This document shows positions 1 through 7,066 of a DNA stretch of 12,071 bases, one piece after another. The DNA lies in assembly GCA_002336085.1 (NCBI GenBank), contig DDEH01000139.1:1633-13703 (forward strand), given 5' to 3'. The DNA is from Flavobacteriales bacterium UBA1959 (GTDB taxonomy: Bacteria; Bacteroidota; Bacteroidia; Flavobacteriales_D; Sanyastnellaceae). Below the pieces are notes generated by a model. It saw only the letters and a program-made list of their open reading frames with translations. It was not told the DNA's origin and ran no database searches. The first letter of the stretch is position 1. Each line of letters begins with the position of its first letter. Made by a program: the position numbers and the translations under genes.

Positions 1-410
1 TGAATTTTAAAGCGTGGAATATTAAAGAGTCGGTAATGCTAGCCTTGAAAGAGACCGGTATTAGCATGATGTACACGTCTATTGTGCTCTTCTTTGGTTT
101 TTTGATGTTTGCTATGTCTGAATTTGAAGGCACACGGTACCTCGGGCTGCTCGTTTCAATCACATTAGGTGTAGCCATGTTCACCAATTTGCTGCTGCTT
201 CCTTCCTTGCTCTTAGCTTTTGAGCGTTCATTGACGACTCGTTCGTTCTCTGAGCCTTTTTTCTCCATTTTGGATGAAGAAGAAGACATAGAACTTGAGG
301 AGCTGGAAATTAAAAAGGGCATGTCACCGGGGAAAGGTGATGAGAAACACGAGCTTTTAAGAAGCTTGCGGGCCAAGTCAGAGTCATCAGATTCCGCTAT
401 TGAGCCTTAG
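1..410 (+). CDS. MMPL/RND-family transporter, C-terminal fragment (5' end outside window)
   Basis: The reading frame is open to the left edge (first complete codon at position 3), so the ATG at 36 is internal; 135 residues are visible. They match the end of the second membrane domain of MMPL/RND exporters: an amphipathic stretch leading into a TGIS..YTS turn, a helix (VLFFGFLMFAMS), a short loop with a conserved Gly, then a long hydrophobic segment ending in NLLLLPSLLLAF, the usual last helix with its LLLLP signature. After the membrane part comes a tail of about 60 residues, first strongly acidic (an EEEDIELEELE run) and then Lys/Ser rich, probably cytoplasmic. Family members use the proton gradient to move lipids or other hydrophobic molecules; the substrate cannot be read from this fragment. 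The gene ends 24 nt before rfbA and may share its transcript. Confidence 0.85.
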   Translation, partial: NFKAWNIKESVMLALKETGISMMYTSIVLFFGFLMFAMSEFEGTRYLGLLVSITLGVAMFTNLLLLPSLLLAFERSLTTRSFSEPFFSILDEEEDIELEELEIKKGMSPGKGDEKHELLRSLRAKSESSDSAIEP

Positions 411-434
411 ATTAGAAGCATAGAAAACTCACGC

Positions 435-1313
435 ATGAAAGGAATTATTTTAGCAGGAGGTTCGGGTACACGCTTGTGGCCCTTGACCAAGGCTGTCAGC
501 AAGCAACTGATGCCTGTTTTCGATAAGCCGATGATTTACTATCCGCTTTCGACCCTTATGCTGAGTGGTATCAAGGATATTCTGATCATCAGCACACCGA
601 CAGACTTGCCGAGTTTTCAGCGATTATTGGGCAATGGTTCTTCTATTGGCTGCAATATTAAATATGCTGAACAGCCGGAACCGAACGGGCTCGCTCAGGC
701 ATTTGTCATTGGAGCTGATTTTATTGGTTCTGATAAGGTCGCTTTGGTCTTGGGCGATAATATTTTTTATGGCAAGGGCTTTGGCCGCCAGTTGCGGGCA
801 AATACAAATCCCGATGGCGCTATTGTTTATGCTTATTACGTAAATGATCCCGAACGATATGGCGTGGTCACGTTTGATGAGAACGAACGTGTCGTCAGCA
901 TTATTGAAAAGCCAGAAAATCCAACTTCAAATTATGCTGTGCCAGGCCTTTACTTTTACGACAACGATGTTGTTGAAATTTCGGCCAATTTGCTTCCAAG
1001 TGCACGGGGTGAATATGAAATCACGGATGTCAACAAGGCGTATCTCAAGGCGGGCAAACTTTTTGTTTCCAAATTGGATCGCGGCATGGCATGGCTGGAT
1101 ACGGGAACCCACGAGTCGCTCATGCAAGCATCGCAGTACGTTCAGGTGATTGAGGATCGACAAGGACTCAAGATTGGATGCATTGAAGAAATTGCATGGC
1201 GAATGGATTACATCGACGATGCTGCTTTGGAACAAGTTGCTGAACCGCTGCGCCAATCTGGATATGGTGATTATTTGATGGCGCAGCTTGCGCGGGGAAA
1301 ATCAGGCATTTAA
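435..1313 (+). CDS. rfbA: Glucose-1-phosphate thymidylyltransferase
   Basis: This 292-residue protein has the usual length for RmlA/RfbA, which joins dTTP and glucose-1-phosphate to make dTDP-glucose, the first step towards dTDP-L-rhamnose and other deoxysugars of surface polysaccharides. Visible family features are the N-terminal nucleotide-binding loop GGSGTRLWPLT (residues 8-18), the KQLMPVFDKP segment (23-32), QPEPNGLAQAF (80-90), LGDNIFYG with the metal-binding Asp108, the EKP motif near 158-160, GEYEITD (192-198) and WLDTGT (220-225). The ATG at 435 puts the nucleotide loop at the expected distance from the N terminus. It has no clear Shine-Dalgarno sequence, which is normal in Bacteroidota. 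The other dTDP-rhamnose genes (rfbB, rfbC, rfbD) are not adjacent. The stop lies 4 nt before the preferred start of the prenyltransferase, which suggests co-transcription. Confidence 0.96.
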   Translation: MKGIILAGGSGTRLWPLTKAVSKQLMPVFDKPMIYYPLSTLMLSGIKDILIISTPTDLPSFQRLLGNGSSIGCNIKYAEQPEPNGLAQAFVIGADFIGSDKVALVLGDNIFYGKGFGRQLRANTNPDGAIVYAYYVNDPERYGVVTFDENERVVSIIEKPENPTSNYAVPGLYFYDNDVVEISANLLPSARGEYEITDVNKAYLKAGKLFVSKLDRGMAWLDTGTHESLMQASQYVQVIEDRQGLKIGCIEEIAWRMDYIDDAALEQVAEPLRQSGYGDYLMAQLARGKSGI

Positions 1314-1317
1314 ATTT

Positions 1318-2301
1318 ATGGAGCATCCGACCCTCGACCGTTTAAAATCAGAAGCGAACCAGGCGATTCAGGACTTTTTGGACCGCTGGCCGGAAGGCAC
1401 CGCTGATGGGCTCTATGATCCGGTTCATTATTTAATGGGAATCGGCGGAAAGCGCCTTCGGGCGGTACTGGCCTTGTCCGCGGCAGAGGCGGAGGGGAGC
1501 GACACCCAAAGCGCCTACCCAGCTGCACTTGCAGTGGAGTTGTTTCACAATTTCACTTTGATGCACGATGACATCATGGATCAAGCCCCAAAACGCCGGG
1601 GGAATCCCACCGTACACATCAAGTGGAATGAAAACGCAGCGATTCTTTCGGGTGATGCGATGTATACTTTGGCCCACATTGCGTTGACTGAAATGGAGCC
1701 GAATGGATTGCCTCGGGCACTCGGTGTCTTCAATCGTACCGCGTTGGAAGTGTGCATTGGTCAGCAGTCGGATATGGCCTTCGAAGAGCGCAATGATGTG
1801 AAGGTGGAAGAGTACATGGAAATGATACGACTAAAGACGTCTGTCTTGGTCGCGGCTTCATTGGCGATGGGTGCTATTTCTGCCGGAGCGAATGAAGAAC
1901 GTGTAAAATTGTGGTACGACGCAGGAGAGCAACTGGGACTGGCATTTCAAATGCAAGATGATTTGCTAGATGCTTTTGGAGGTCAAGAGATGGGCAAACA
2001 AGTGGGAGGCGATATTCTCTCAAATAAGAAAACATTCCTCCGATTGTACACTTGGGAAAAGGCAAATCCAGCGCTAATAGAATCCCTAAAGCACTGGGAT
2101 GAGGTCGCAGATCAGCCTGATTTGAAAGTTGCTTTCGTGAAAAATGCCATGATTGAATGTGGCGCAGATGAGGCGGCACGTTTGCGCATGCAAGATCACG
2201 TGAGTCATGCCATGGACGCAATCGATGCATTGCAATTGGATGAGTTAGATCGAACCTGGTTCTCCTTTTTGGGGAGCTTGGTGACTCAAAGAACTTACTG
2301 A
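1318..2301 (+). CDS. Polyprenyl diphosphate synthase, probably geranylgeranyl diphosphate synthase
   Basis: A trans-prenyltransferase of 327 residues that condenses isopentenyl diphosphate with an allylic diphosphate. It carries GIGGKRLR (41-48), a first Asp-rich motif DDIMD (84-88), RRG just after it, and a second motif QMQDDLLD (211-218) followed by the K-x-VGGD-x-x-x-x-KK segment. The first motif is the short DDxxD form, and Phe79 sits five residues before it. In archaeal-type geranylgeranyl diphosphate synthases an aromatic residue at that position limits the chain to C20, so I infer a C20 product, possibly for carotenoids; a longer-chain quinone-precursor enzyme is the main alternative. 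I chose the ATG at 1318, 4 nt after the rfbA stop. A TTG at 1288 in the same frame would add 10 residues that overlap rfbA and show no family similarity I can see. A small unknown gene follows 7 nt later. Confidence 0.92.
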   Translation: MEHPTLDRLKSEANQAIQDFLDRWPEGTADGLYDPVHYLMGIGGKRLRAVLALSAAEAEGSDTQSAYPAALAVELFHNFTLMHDDIMDQAPKRRGNPTVHIKWNENAAILSGDAMYTLAHIALTEMEPNGLPRALGVFNRTALEVCIGQQSDMAFEERNDVKVEEYMEMIRLKTSVLVAASLAMGAISAGANEERVKLWYDAGEQLGLAFQMQDDLLDAFGGQEMGKQVGGDILSNKKTFLRLYTWEKANPALIESLKHWDEVADQPDLKVAFVKNAMIECGADEAARLRMQDHVSHAMDAIDALQLDELDRTWFSFLGSLVTQRTY

Positions 2302-2308
2302 GGCCATC

Positions 2309-2659
2309 ATGGAATTGGCTAGGATTCTACCCGACAAAAAATTGCCTTCCAATCGCGCTGAAGTGGACTTTATACCGGCTGTTGTGGAGCAATTGGTGAA
2401 GGATTTTCAATGGGATTTGGACCGGGTAAAAGCGGTTAAATTGCCGATGATACAGTTGATTTCCGGTGAAATTGAATGGGGAATGGACCACGACCCCAAT
2501 GGCACATTTTCCGCCTTCTACCGATTGGATTTGGGCGAGGATTTGGTCCGTAGGATTTTGCATGATCACGAACGTCCTGAAGCGATTGCATTGCTGTCAG
2601 AAAAGTGCTTGCAACGTGCTGCCTTGAAAGTCTGGTCGCGCTGGACGTACTCTCCGTAA
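2309..2659 (+). CDS. Small conserved-looking protein of unknown function
   Basis: I do not recognise this 116-residue protein. It starts 7 nt after the prenyltransferase stop, on the same strand and in a different frame, which supports it as a real co-transcribed gene. It is soluble: no signal peptide and no hydrophobic segment long enough to span a membrane. The composition is mixed, with many Asp/Glu and Arg/Lys residues, a central GEIEWGMDHDPNG turn (53-65), LGEDLVRRILHDHERPEAIALL (75-96, probably helical) and an aromatic C terminus containing WSRW. The single Cys is at residue 100. The alternation of hydrophobic and charged residues resembles a compact alpha/beta domain. An open frame of similar size runs on the opposite strand, but position and spacing favour this one. 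Adjacency to the prenyltransferase may be only operon company; no function should be assumed. Confidence 0.7.
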   Translation: MELARILPDKKLPSNRAEVDFIPAVVEQLVKDFQWDLDRVKAVKLPMIQLISGEIEWGMDHDPNGTFSAFYRLDLGEDLVRRILHDHERPEAIALLSEKCLQRAALKVWSRWTYSP

Positions 2660-2715
2660 AAACCGAGGCGAAAAGGAGAACTTTGTTCAAATTTTCAAGG
2701 CAATCACCGAATTCA

Positions 2716-2746
2716 TTTCAGGAGTGAAGGGCTCAGTGTATCTTTA
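2716..2746 (+). promoter_or_regulatory. Candidate Bacteroidota-type promoter of sucA
   Basis: In the 111-nt gap before sucA, TTTC at 2716-2719 and TATCTTTA at 2739-2746 are separated by 19 nt. Each differs by one base from the Bacteroidota housekeeping consensus (TTTG, about 19-20 nt, TAnnTTTG). A start a few bases downstream would give a leader of under 20 nt before the sucA ATG at 2771. The match is imperfect and such sequences occur by chance in AT-rich gaps. The rest of the gap shows no hairpin or gene. Confidence 0.3.
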
Positions 2747-2770
2747 TCCCTACAAATACGTATTGTCCGC

Positions 2771-5497
2771 ATGGACCCTTTAGATTTTATCAGCCAAGCT
2801 GAACCTCAGGCGCTCGAACAACTGTACCAACAGTACCGAAACAACCCGGATTCTGTTGACCCAAGTTGGCGTCTATTTTTCAAAGGATTTGATCTCGCTA
2901 CAGCTTCCTACGGAGAGGATGAGAGCAACCCTCAAACGCAAAAGGAATTCCAGGTCATTGGACTGATTCAGGCGTATCGTGAGCGTGGTCATTTGTTCAC
3001 CAAGACCAATCCTGTTCGTGCGCGTCGCGTCTATCAACCGGATCTTCATCTGAGCCATTTTGGACTGTCAGAGGTTGATTTAAAGACGGTCTTTCAGGCA
3101 GGAACGCAAGTGGGAATTGGGCCCGCAAGTTTAGAGTCTATTGTGGATCACCTTGAGGAAACGTATTGCCATAGTATTGGCATTGAATACGTTATGATCC
3201 AAGATGTGGAGAGAAAGGATTGGGTTCGGGAACACATCGAGCTTGCAAATCGCCCTCGAATCGAACTTGCAGACCGTATTCAAATCCTAAAAAAGCTCTC
3301 GCAAGCGACCTTGTTTGAGGAATTTTTACAGAAAAAATTTGTAGGTCAAAAGCGCTTTTCACTTGAAGGTGGTGAGACATTGATTGCCGCTTTAGATGCG
3401 GTTATTGAGTCGGGGACTGAACAAGGAGTTGAAGAGGTGTTTATAGGCATGGCCCATAGGGGAAGGCTGTCTACGCTGGCGCATATATTGGGCAAACCGT
3501 ACGAGGAGATTTTTTGTGAGTTTGAAGGCAAAGCATATGATGACAGTGGTGAATTCGATGGTGATGTGAAATATCACCTTGGATATTCCCGCACGCAAAA
3601 AGCGGACAGCGGCAAGGCAGTGTCTATCTCACTTGCCCCCAACCCTTCGCATCTCGAAGCGGTGGGTCCTGTGGTCGAAGGATTGACACGAGCCCGGATC
3701 GATGCAATAGGTGGCAATGAGAATTCTGTGTTGCCAATATTGATCCATGGAGACGCTGCGATGTCTGGACAGGGGGTTGTTTACGAAGTCGCTCAGATGG
3801 CACAGTTGGACGGTTACCGCACGGGCGGAACGGTGCACATTGTGGTCAACAATCAGGTTGGCTTCACTACCAATTATTTGGATGGAAGAAGTTCCATCTA
3901 TTGCACGGATGTGAGCAAAGTGACTGATTCGCTCTCGTTCCACGTGAATGCGGATGACGCAGAAGCAGTAGTGCAGGTCATGCGCATTGCGCTCTCCTAT
4001 CGCCAGCGATGGAACCGTGACGTTTACATAGATCTGCTCGGTTATCGCAAATACGGCCACAACGAAGGGGACGAGCCTATGTTTACTCAACCTCAGTTGT
4101 ACAAAGCCATTGCACAGCATCCCAATCCCTTGCAGATTTATATCGATCGATTGATTTCTGACGGGAGTATGAATGCCGACCAGGTCGAGGCCATTCGAAA
4201 TGAGAGGGTAAAATTGATGGAGCTCGCTTACGAGAAGGCTCAAAAGCGCGAAGTATCACAAGTAGAAGATTTTCTGGGAGACTTGTGGAAGGGATTCAAA
4301 GCTGCGGATGCAAAAACTTTGGCAGCTACGCCAAAAACGAGTGTAACTGAGAAAAAATTAAAGAAGCTAGCCACTGCCATGTCCACCTTGCCAGAGGGCA
4401 AGAAGATTTATCGGAAAGTGGCGCGCCTCATGCGGGATCGCTTGAAGATGATCGATGAAGATCGCTTGGATTGGGCATTGGGTGAATTGCTCGCATACGC
4501 CAGTTTGTTGGTCGAAGGCCATCCAGTCCGTATCAGTGGCCAAGACGTCGAGCGTGGAACATTTTCGCATCGCCACGCTGTCGTAAAAACGGAGGATAGT
4601 GAAGAAGAAATAATTCCCCTCAACCACTTGAGTGACGGCCAGGCAAAGCTGACGATATACAATAGTTTATTGAGTGAATATGCCGTCGCAGGATTTGATT
4701 ACGGATACGCTTTCGCAACCCCGACGGGTTTGACTATATGGGAGGCACAGTTTGGAGATTTCAATAACGGGGCTCAGATCTTATTTGATCAATTTTTGAG
4801 TGCTGCTGAAGACAAATGGCGCACGATGAATGGTTTGACCCTGCTTTTGCCGCACGGCTATGAGGGCATGGGGTCGGAGCATAGTTCTGGACGGATGGAG
4901 AGGTTCTTGCAGCTTGGCAGTGGCGATAATATGTTTGTATGCAATGTCACGGAGCCAGCGAATTATTTCCACCTGTTGCGCCGACAGGTTAAGTTGAATT
5001 ACAGAAAACCGCTTGTTGTGTTCACGCCGAAGAAATTGCTTCGTTACCCGAAAGCGGTTTCATCACTGGCGGATATGGCCAATGGTTGTTTTCAAAAGGT
5101 GTTGGATGACCCGCGTTTCGCAAATGACGCTAGTGCGAAAAGCGTAGATACAGTGGTCTTGTGTTCTGGAAAAATATATTACGATTTGATCGAACGATTG
5201 GAGGAAGATTCTGCTTCAAATATTGCATTTGTGCGCCTGGAACAAATTCATCCATTGCCTGAACAGGAATTGGCAGGTGTGATTCAAAAATATGGCTCAG
5301 AAGCCAATTATATTTGGGTGCAGGAGGAGCCGAAAAATATGGGGGCTTGGTCGTTCATTTTGCAAAACTTCACGGCAGTTCCTTTGAGTGTTATCGCTCG
5401 GAGCGTCAGCGCAAGCCCGGCTTCGGGTTCATCGGATTTGCACAAAATTAGACAGAAAGCAATTTTAGATGAGGTTTTTGCGCATGCCAACGGTTGA
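2771..5497 (+). CDS. sucA: 2-oxoglutarate dehydrogenase E1 component
   Basis: A 908-residue, full-length E1o (the E. coli protein is about 930). This thiamine-diphosphate enzyme decarboxylates 2-oxoglutarate and passes the succinyl group to the lipoyl arm of E2 in the TCA cycle. The N terminus has the typical short helix with YRNNPDSVDPSW, thought to dock to E2. His229 (in GMAHRGRL) and His269 (in VKYHLG) correspond to the active-site histidines of E. coli SucA. The diphosphate/Mg-binding motif runs from HGDAAMSGQG (Asp328) to VVNNQVGFT (Asn360-Asn361), followed by RKYGHNEGDEP. The C-terminal half holds the transketolase-like pyrimidine domain (FATPTGLTIWEAQFGDF; HGYEGMGSEHSSGR around 695-706) and the closing segment with VRLEQIHPLP and QEEPKNMGAW. 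The ATG at 2771 gives the complete N-terminal motif. sucB follows after 88 nt. Confidence 0.98.
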   Translation: MDPLDFISQAEPQALEQLYQQYRNNPDSVDPSWRLFFKGFDLATASYGEDESNPQTQKEFQVIGLIQAYRERGHLFTKTNPVRARRVYQPDLHLSHFGLSEVDLKTVFQAGTQVGIGPASLESIVDHLEETYCHSIGIEYVMIQDVERKDWVREHIELANRPRIELADRIQILKKLSQATLFEEFLQKKFVGQKRFSLEGGETLIAALDAVIESGTEQGVEEVFIGMAHRGRLSTLAHILGKPYEEIFCEFEGKAYDDSGEFDGDVKYHLGYSRTQKADSGKAVSISLAPNPSHLEAVGPVVEGLTRARIDAIGGNENSVLPILIHGDAAMSGQGVVYEVAQMAQLDGYRTGGTVHIVVNNQVGFTTNYLDGRSSIYCTDVSKVTDSLSFHVNADDAEAVVQVMRIALSYRQRWNRDVYIDLLGYRKYGHNEGDEPMFTQPQLYKAIAQHPNPLQIYIDRLISDGSMNADQVEAIRNERVKLMELAYEKAQKREVSQVEDFLGDLWKGFKAADAKTLAATPKTSVTEKKLKKLATAMSTLPEGKKIYRKVARLMRDRLKMIDEDRLDWALGELLAYASLLVEGHPVRISGQDVERGTFSHRHAVVKTEDSEEEIIPLNHLSDGQAKLTIYNSLLSEYAVAGFDYGYAFATPTGLTIWEAQFGDFNNGAQILFDQFLSAAEDKWRTMNGLTLLLPHGYEGMGSEHSSGRMERFLQLGSGDNMFVCNVTEPANYFHLLRRQVKLNYRKPLVVFTPKKLLRYPKAVSSLADMANGCFQKVLDDPRFANDASAKSVDTVVLCSGKIYYDLIERLEEDSASNIAFVRLEQIHPLPEQELAGVIQKYGSEANYIWVQEEPKNMGAWSFILQNFTAVPLSVIARSVSASPASGSSDLHKIRQKAILDEVFAHANG

Positions 5498-5528
5498 GAA
5501 ATCGTTTGCAGAGCCATTCCATATTTGA

Positions 5529-5552
5529 ATGATGCGTTGTTAATTGCATCAT
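5529..5552 (+). repeat. Perfect inverted repeat between sucA and sucB
   Basis: ATGATGC (5529-5535) and GCATCAT (5546-5552) are exact reverse complements around a 10-nt AT-rich loop. The hairpin lies 31 nt after the sucA stop and 33 nt before the sucB start. No T run follows, so it does not look like an intrinsic terminator. It could be an mRNA processing or stabilising hairpin that sets different E1 and E2 levels, or a DNA-binding site; the sequence alone does not decide. Confidence 0.5.
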
Positions 5553-5585
5553 ACTAGGAGCGATCAAAAAACAATTTGAACAGCA

Positions 5586-6851
5586 ATGTCAAAGCTAGAA
5601 ATGAAAGTCCCCAGCCCAGGGGAGTCCATCAGTGAAGTTGAAATCGCCACTTGGCTGGTGGCAGATGGTGATTATATCGAGAAAGATCAGGCAATTGCTG
5701 AGGTGGATTCGGACAAAGCAACTCTAGAGTTGCCCGCCGAAGAAGCTGGCATTATTACGCTCATTGCAGAGGAGGGCGATACAATCGAGGTTGGTTCTGT
5801 TTGTTGTTTAATCGATACCTCTGCAAAACCTCCAGCTAACAAGCCTAAGAAAGATGTGTCTGTTGCGGCATCGGCTCCAACTCCCAAAGCAGTTTCTGTA
5901 GTTCCTGTAGCAGTGGCATCCCCACCGCCAGCCGCTGTGGCTTCTAATGGACATGCAACGAATCATCCGTCGCCAGCAGCGCGCAAAATGATGTCCGAAA
6001 ACGGGATTACTGCCAATCAAGTTGCAGGAACGGGTCGGGATGGGCGAATTTTGCAACAAGACGTGGCCTCAGCTTTGGCCGCAGGATTTGACGCAGGTGC
6101 TTCCCAATCATGGGGAGGCACTCGAGATGTGCGCAGAGAGAAAATGTCCATGTTGCGCCGCAAAGTAGCCGAGCGTTTGGTCGGTGTAAAGAATGAGACG
6201 GCAATGTTGACCACCTTTAATGAGGTGGATATGAAGCCAGTGATGGATCTTAGGGCAAAATACAAGGATGCATTCCGCGAATCGCACGGAGTAGGATTGG
6301 GCTTCATGAGTTTCTTTACAAAGGCTGTAACCCACGCCATTGCGCAGTATCCGAATGTGAATGGAATGATAGATGGCAAGGAAGTTATTGTTCCTGAATA
6401 TGCAGACATCGGTATCGCCGTCAGTTCACCAAAGGGTCTAATGGTTCCGGTTGTGCGGAATGCAGAATCCATGAATTTGGCACAAATTGAAGCGGAAATC
6501 AAGCGATTGGCAATTCGTGCTAGAGATGGAGAACTAAGCATTGATGAGATGAAAGGTGGAACCTTTACCATCACAAATGGTGGGGTGTTTGGCTCCATGT
6601 TGTCGACGCCAATTATCAATCCGCCTCAGAGTGCAATTTTAGGGATGCACAATATTGTGGATCGCCCTGTGGCGGTTAACGGAAAGGTCGAGATCAGGCC
6701 GGTGATGTATGTAGCGCTGAGTTATGATCATCGCATTATAGACGGAAAAGAGAGTGTAGGGTTCCTTTATGCCATCAAAGAAATGATCGAGCAGCCCGAA
6801 CGACTTTTATTCATGGGCAAGAAACCCGAGGAGATATTGCTCGGCCTGTAA
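5586..6851 (+). CDS. sucB: 2-oxoglutarate dehydrogenase E2 component (dihydrolipoamide succinyltransferase)
   Basis: A 421-residue E2o of usual length (about 405 in E. coli). Order of domains: one lipoyl domain (about 1-75) with the lipoylated Lys44 in DSDKATLE; an Ala/Pro/Val-rich flexible linker (about 80-125); the peripheral-subunit-binding domain (about 127-162, starting PSPAARKMM and containing GTGRDGRI), which holds E1/E3; and the catalytic acyltransferase domain (about 185-421). The active-site HxxxDG motif is His382 to Gly387 in SYDHRIIDG. FTITNGGVFGSMLSTPIINPPQSAILG and the C-terminal PERLL segment are typical of succinyltransferases, and adjacency to sucA favours E2o over pyruvate dehydrogenase E2. 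The protein takes the succinyl group from E1 and transfers it to CoA. No E3 (lpd) gene follows; the transcript appears to end at the hairpin just downstream. Confidence 0.97.
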   Translation: MSKLEMKVPSPGESISEVEIATWLVADGDYIEKDQAIAEVDSDKATLELPAEEAGIITLIAEEGDTIEVGSVCCLIDTSAKPPANKPKKDVSVAASAPTPKAVSVVPVAVASPPPAAVASNGHATNHPSPAARKMMSENGITANQVAGTGRDGRILQQDVASALAAGFDAGASQSWGGTRDVRREKMSMLRRKVAERLVGVKNETAMLTTFNEVDMKPVMDLRAKYKDAFRESHGVGLGFMSFFTKAVTHAIAQYPNVNGMIDGKEVIVPEYADIGIAVSSPKGLMVPVVRNAESMNLAQIEAEIKRLAIRARDGELSIDEMKGGTFTITNGGVFGSMLSTPIINPPQSAILGMHNIVDRPVAVNGKVEIRPVMYVALSYDHRIIDGKESVGFLYAIKEMIEQPERLLFMGKKPEEILLGL

Positions 6852-6872
6852 TCCAGTATTTAATGCCAAAGA

Positions 6873-6900
6873 AAAAGCCCCGCTTCGCAGCGGGGCTTTT
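6873..6900. terminator. Strong bidirectional intrinsic terminator after sucB
   Basis: AAAAGCCCCGC (6873-6883) and GCGGGGCTTTT (6890-6900) form an 11-bp perfect stem around a 6-nt TTCGCA loop. On the plus strand it is followed by a T-rich tract (6897 to about 6915), 21 nt after the sucB stop. On the minus strand the complement of the upstream A tract supplies the T run, so the same hairpin can stop transcription arriving from rodA. Its place between convergent operons fits both roles. Confidence 0.92.
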
Positions 6901-6942
6901 GGTTTTGTTGTTTTGCGGCGCACACCAAATGGACATGAAAAT

Positions 6943-6977
6943 CCCATTGCTTCGGGTTTAAATCCGTGAGCAATGGG
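6943..6977 (-). terminator. Nested hairpin downstream of rodA, possible second terminator
   Basis: CCCATTGCT (6943-6951) and AGCAATGGG (6969-6977) form a perfect 9-bp stem. Inside it, CGGGTTTAAATCCG (6953-6966) is itself nearly palindromic, so the structure can extend as a stem with a small asymmetric bulge. Read on the minus strand the hairpin is followed by ATTTTCATG, a short T run, about 90 nt after the rodA stop. It may be a weak first terminator of the mre operon or a 3'-end stabilising hairpin. No gene is visible in 6852-7066. Confidence 0.5.
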
Positions 6978-7066
6978 TTAAATGTATTTGGAAATGTGAC
7001 ACACACAAATATACGATGGAAATAATATAAAACACCACGAAAAGCATTATTTATTCGATAAGATTT

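Noticed and set aside
1288..1317. TTG start that would extend the prenyltransferase by 10 residues into rfbA
   Set aside because: The ATG at 1318 fits the family N terminus and gives a normal 4-nt spacing after the rfbA stop.
3629..4243. Open frame of 204 codons on the minus strand inside sucA
   Set aside because: It is fully antisense to a strongly conserved catalytic part of sucA; composition reflects the complementary codons and no domain is recognisable.
5505..5527. Possible promoter before sucB (TTTG at 5505-5508, CATATTTG at 5520-5527)
   Set aside because: The boxes are only 11 nt apart, far shorter than the usual spacing, and the first base of the -7 box does not match.
6017..6619. 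Open frame of 200 codons on the minus strand inside sucB
   Set aside because: It is antisense to the E2 catalytic domain, with no recognisable domain, and is best explained as a shadow of the sucB reading frame.
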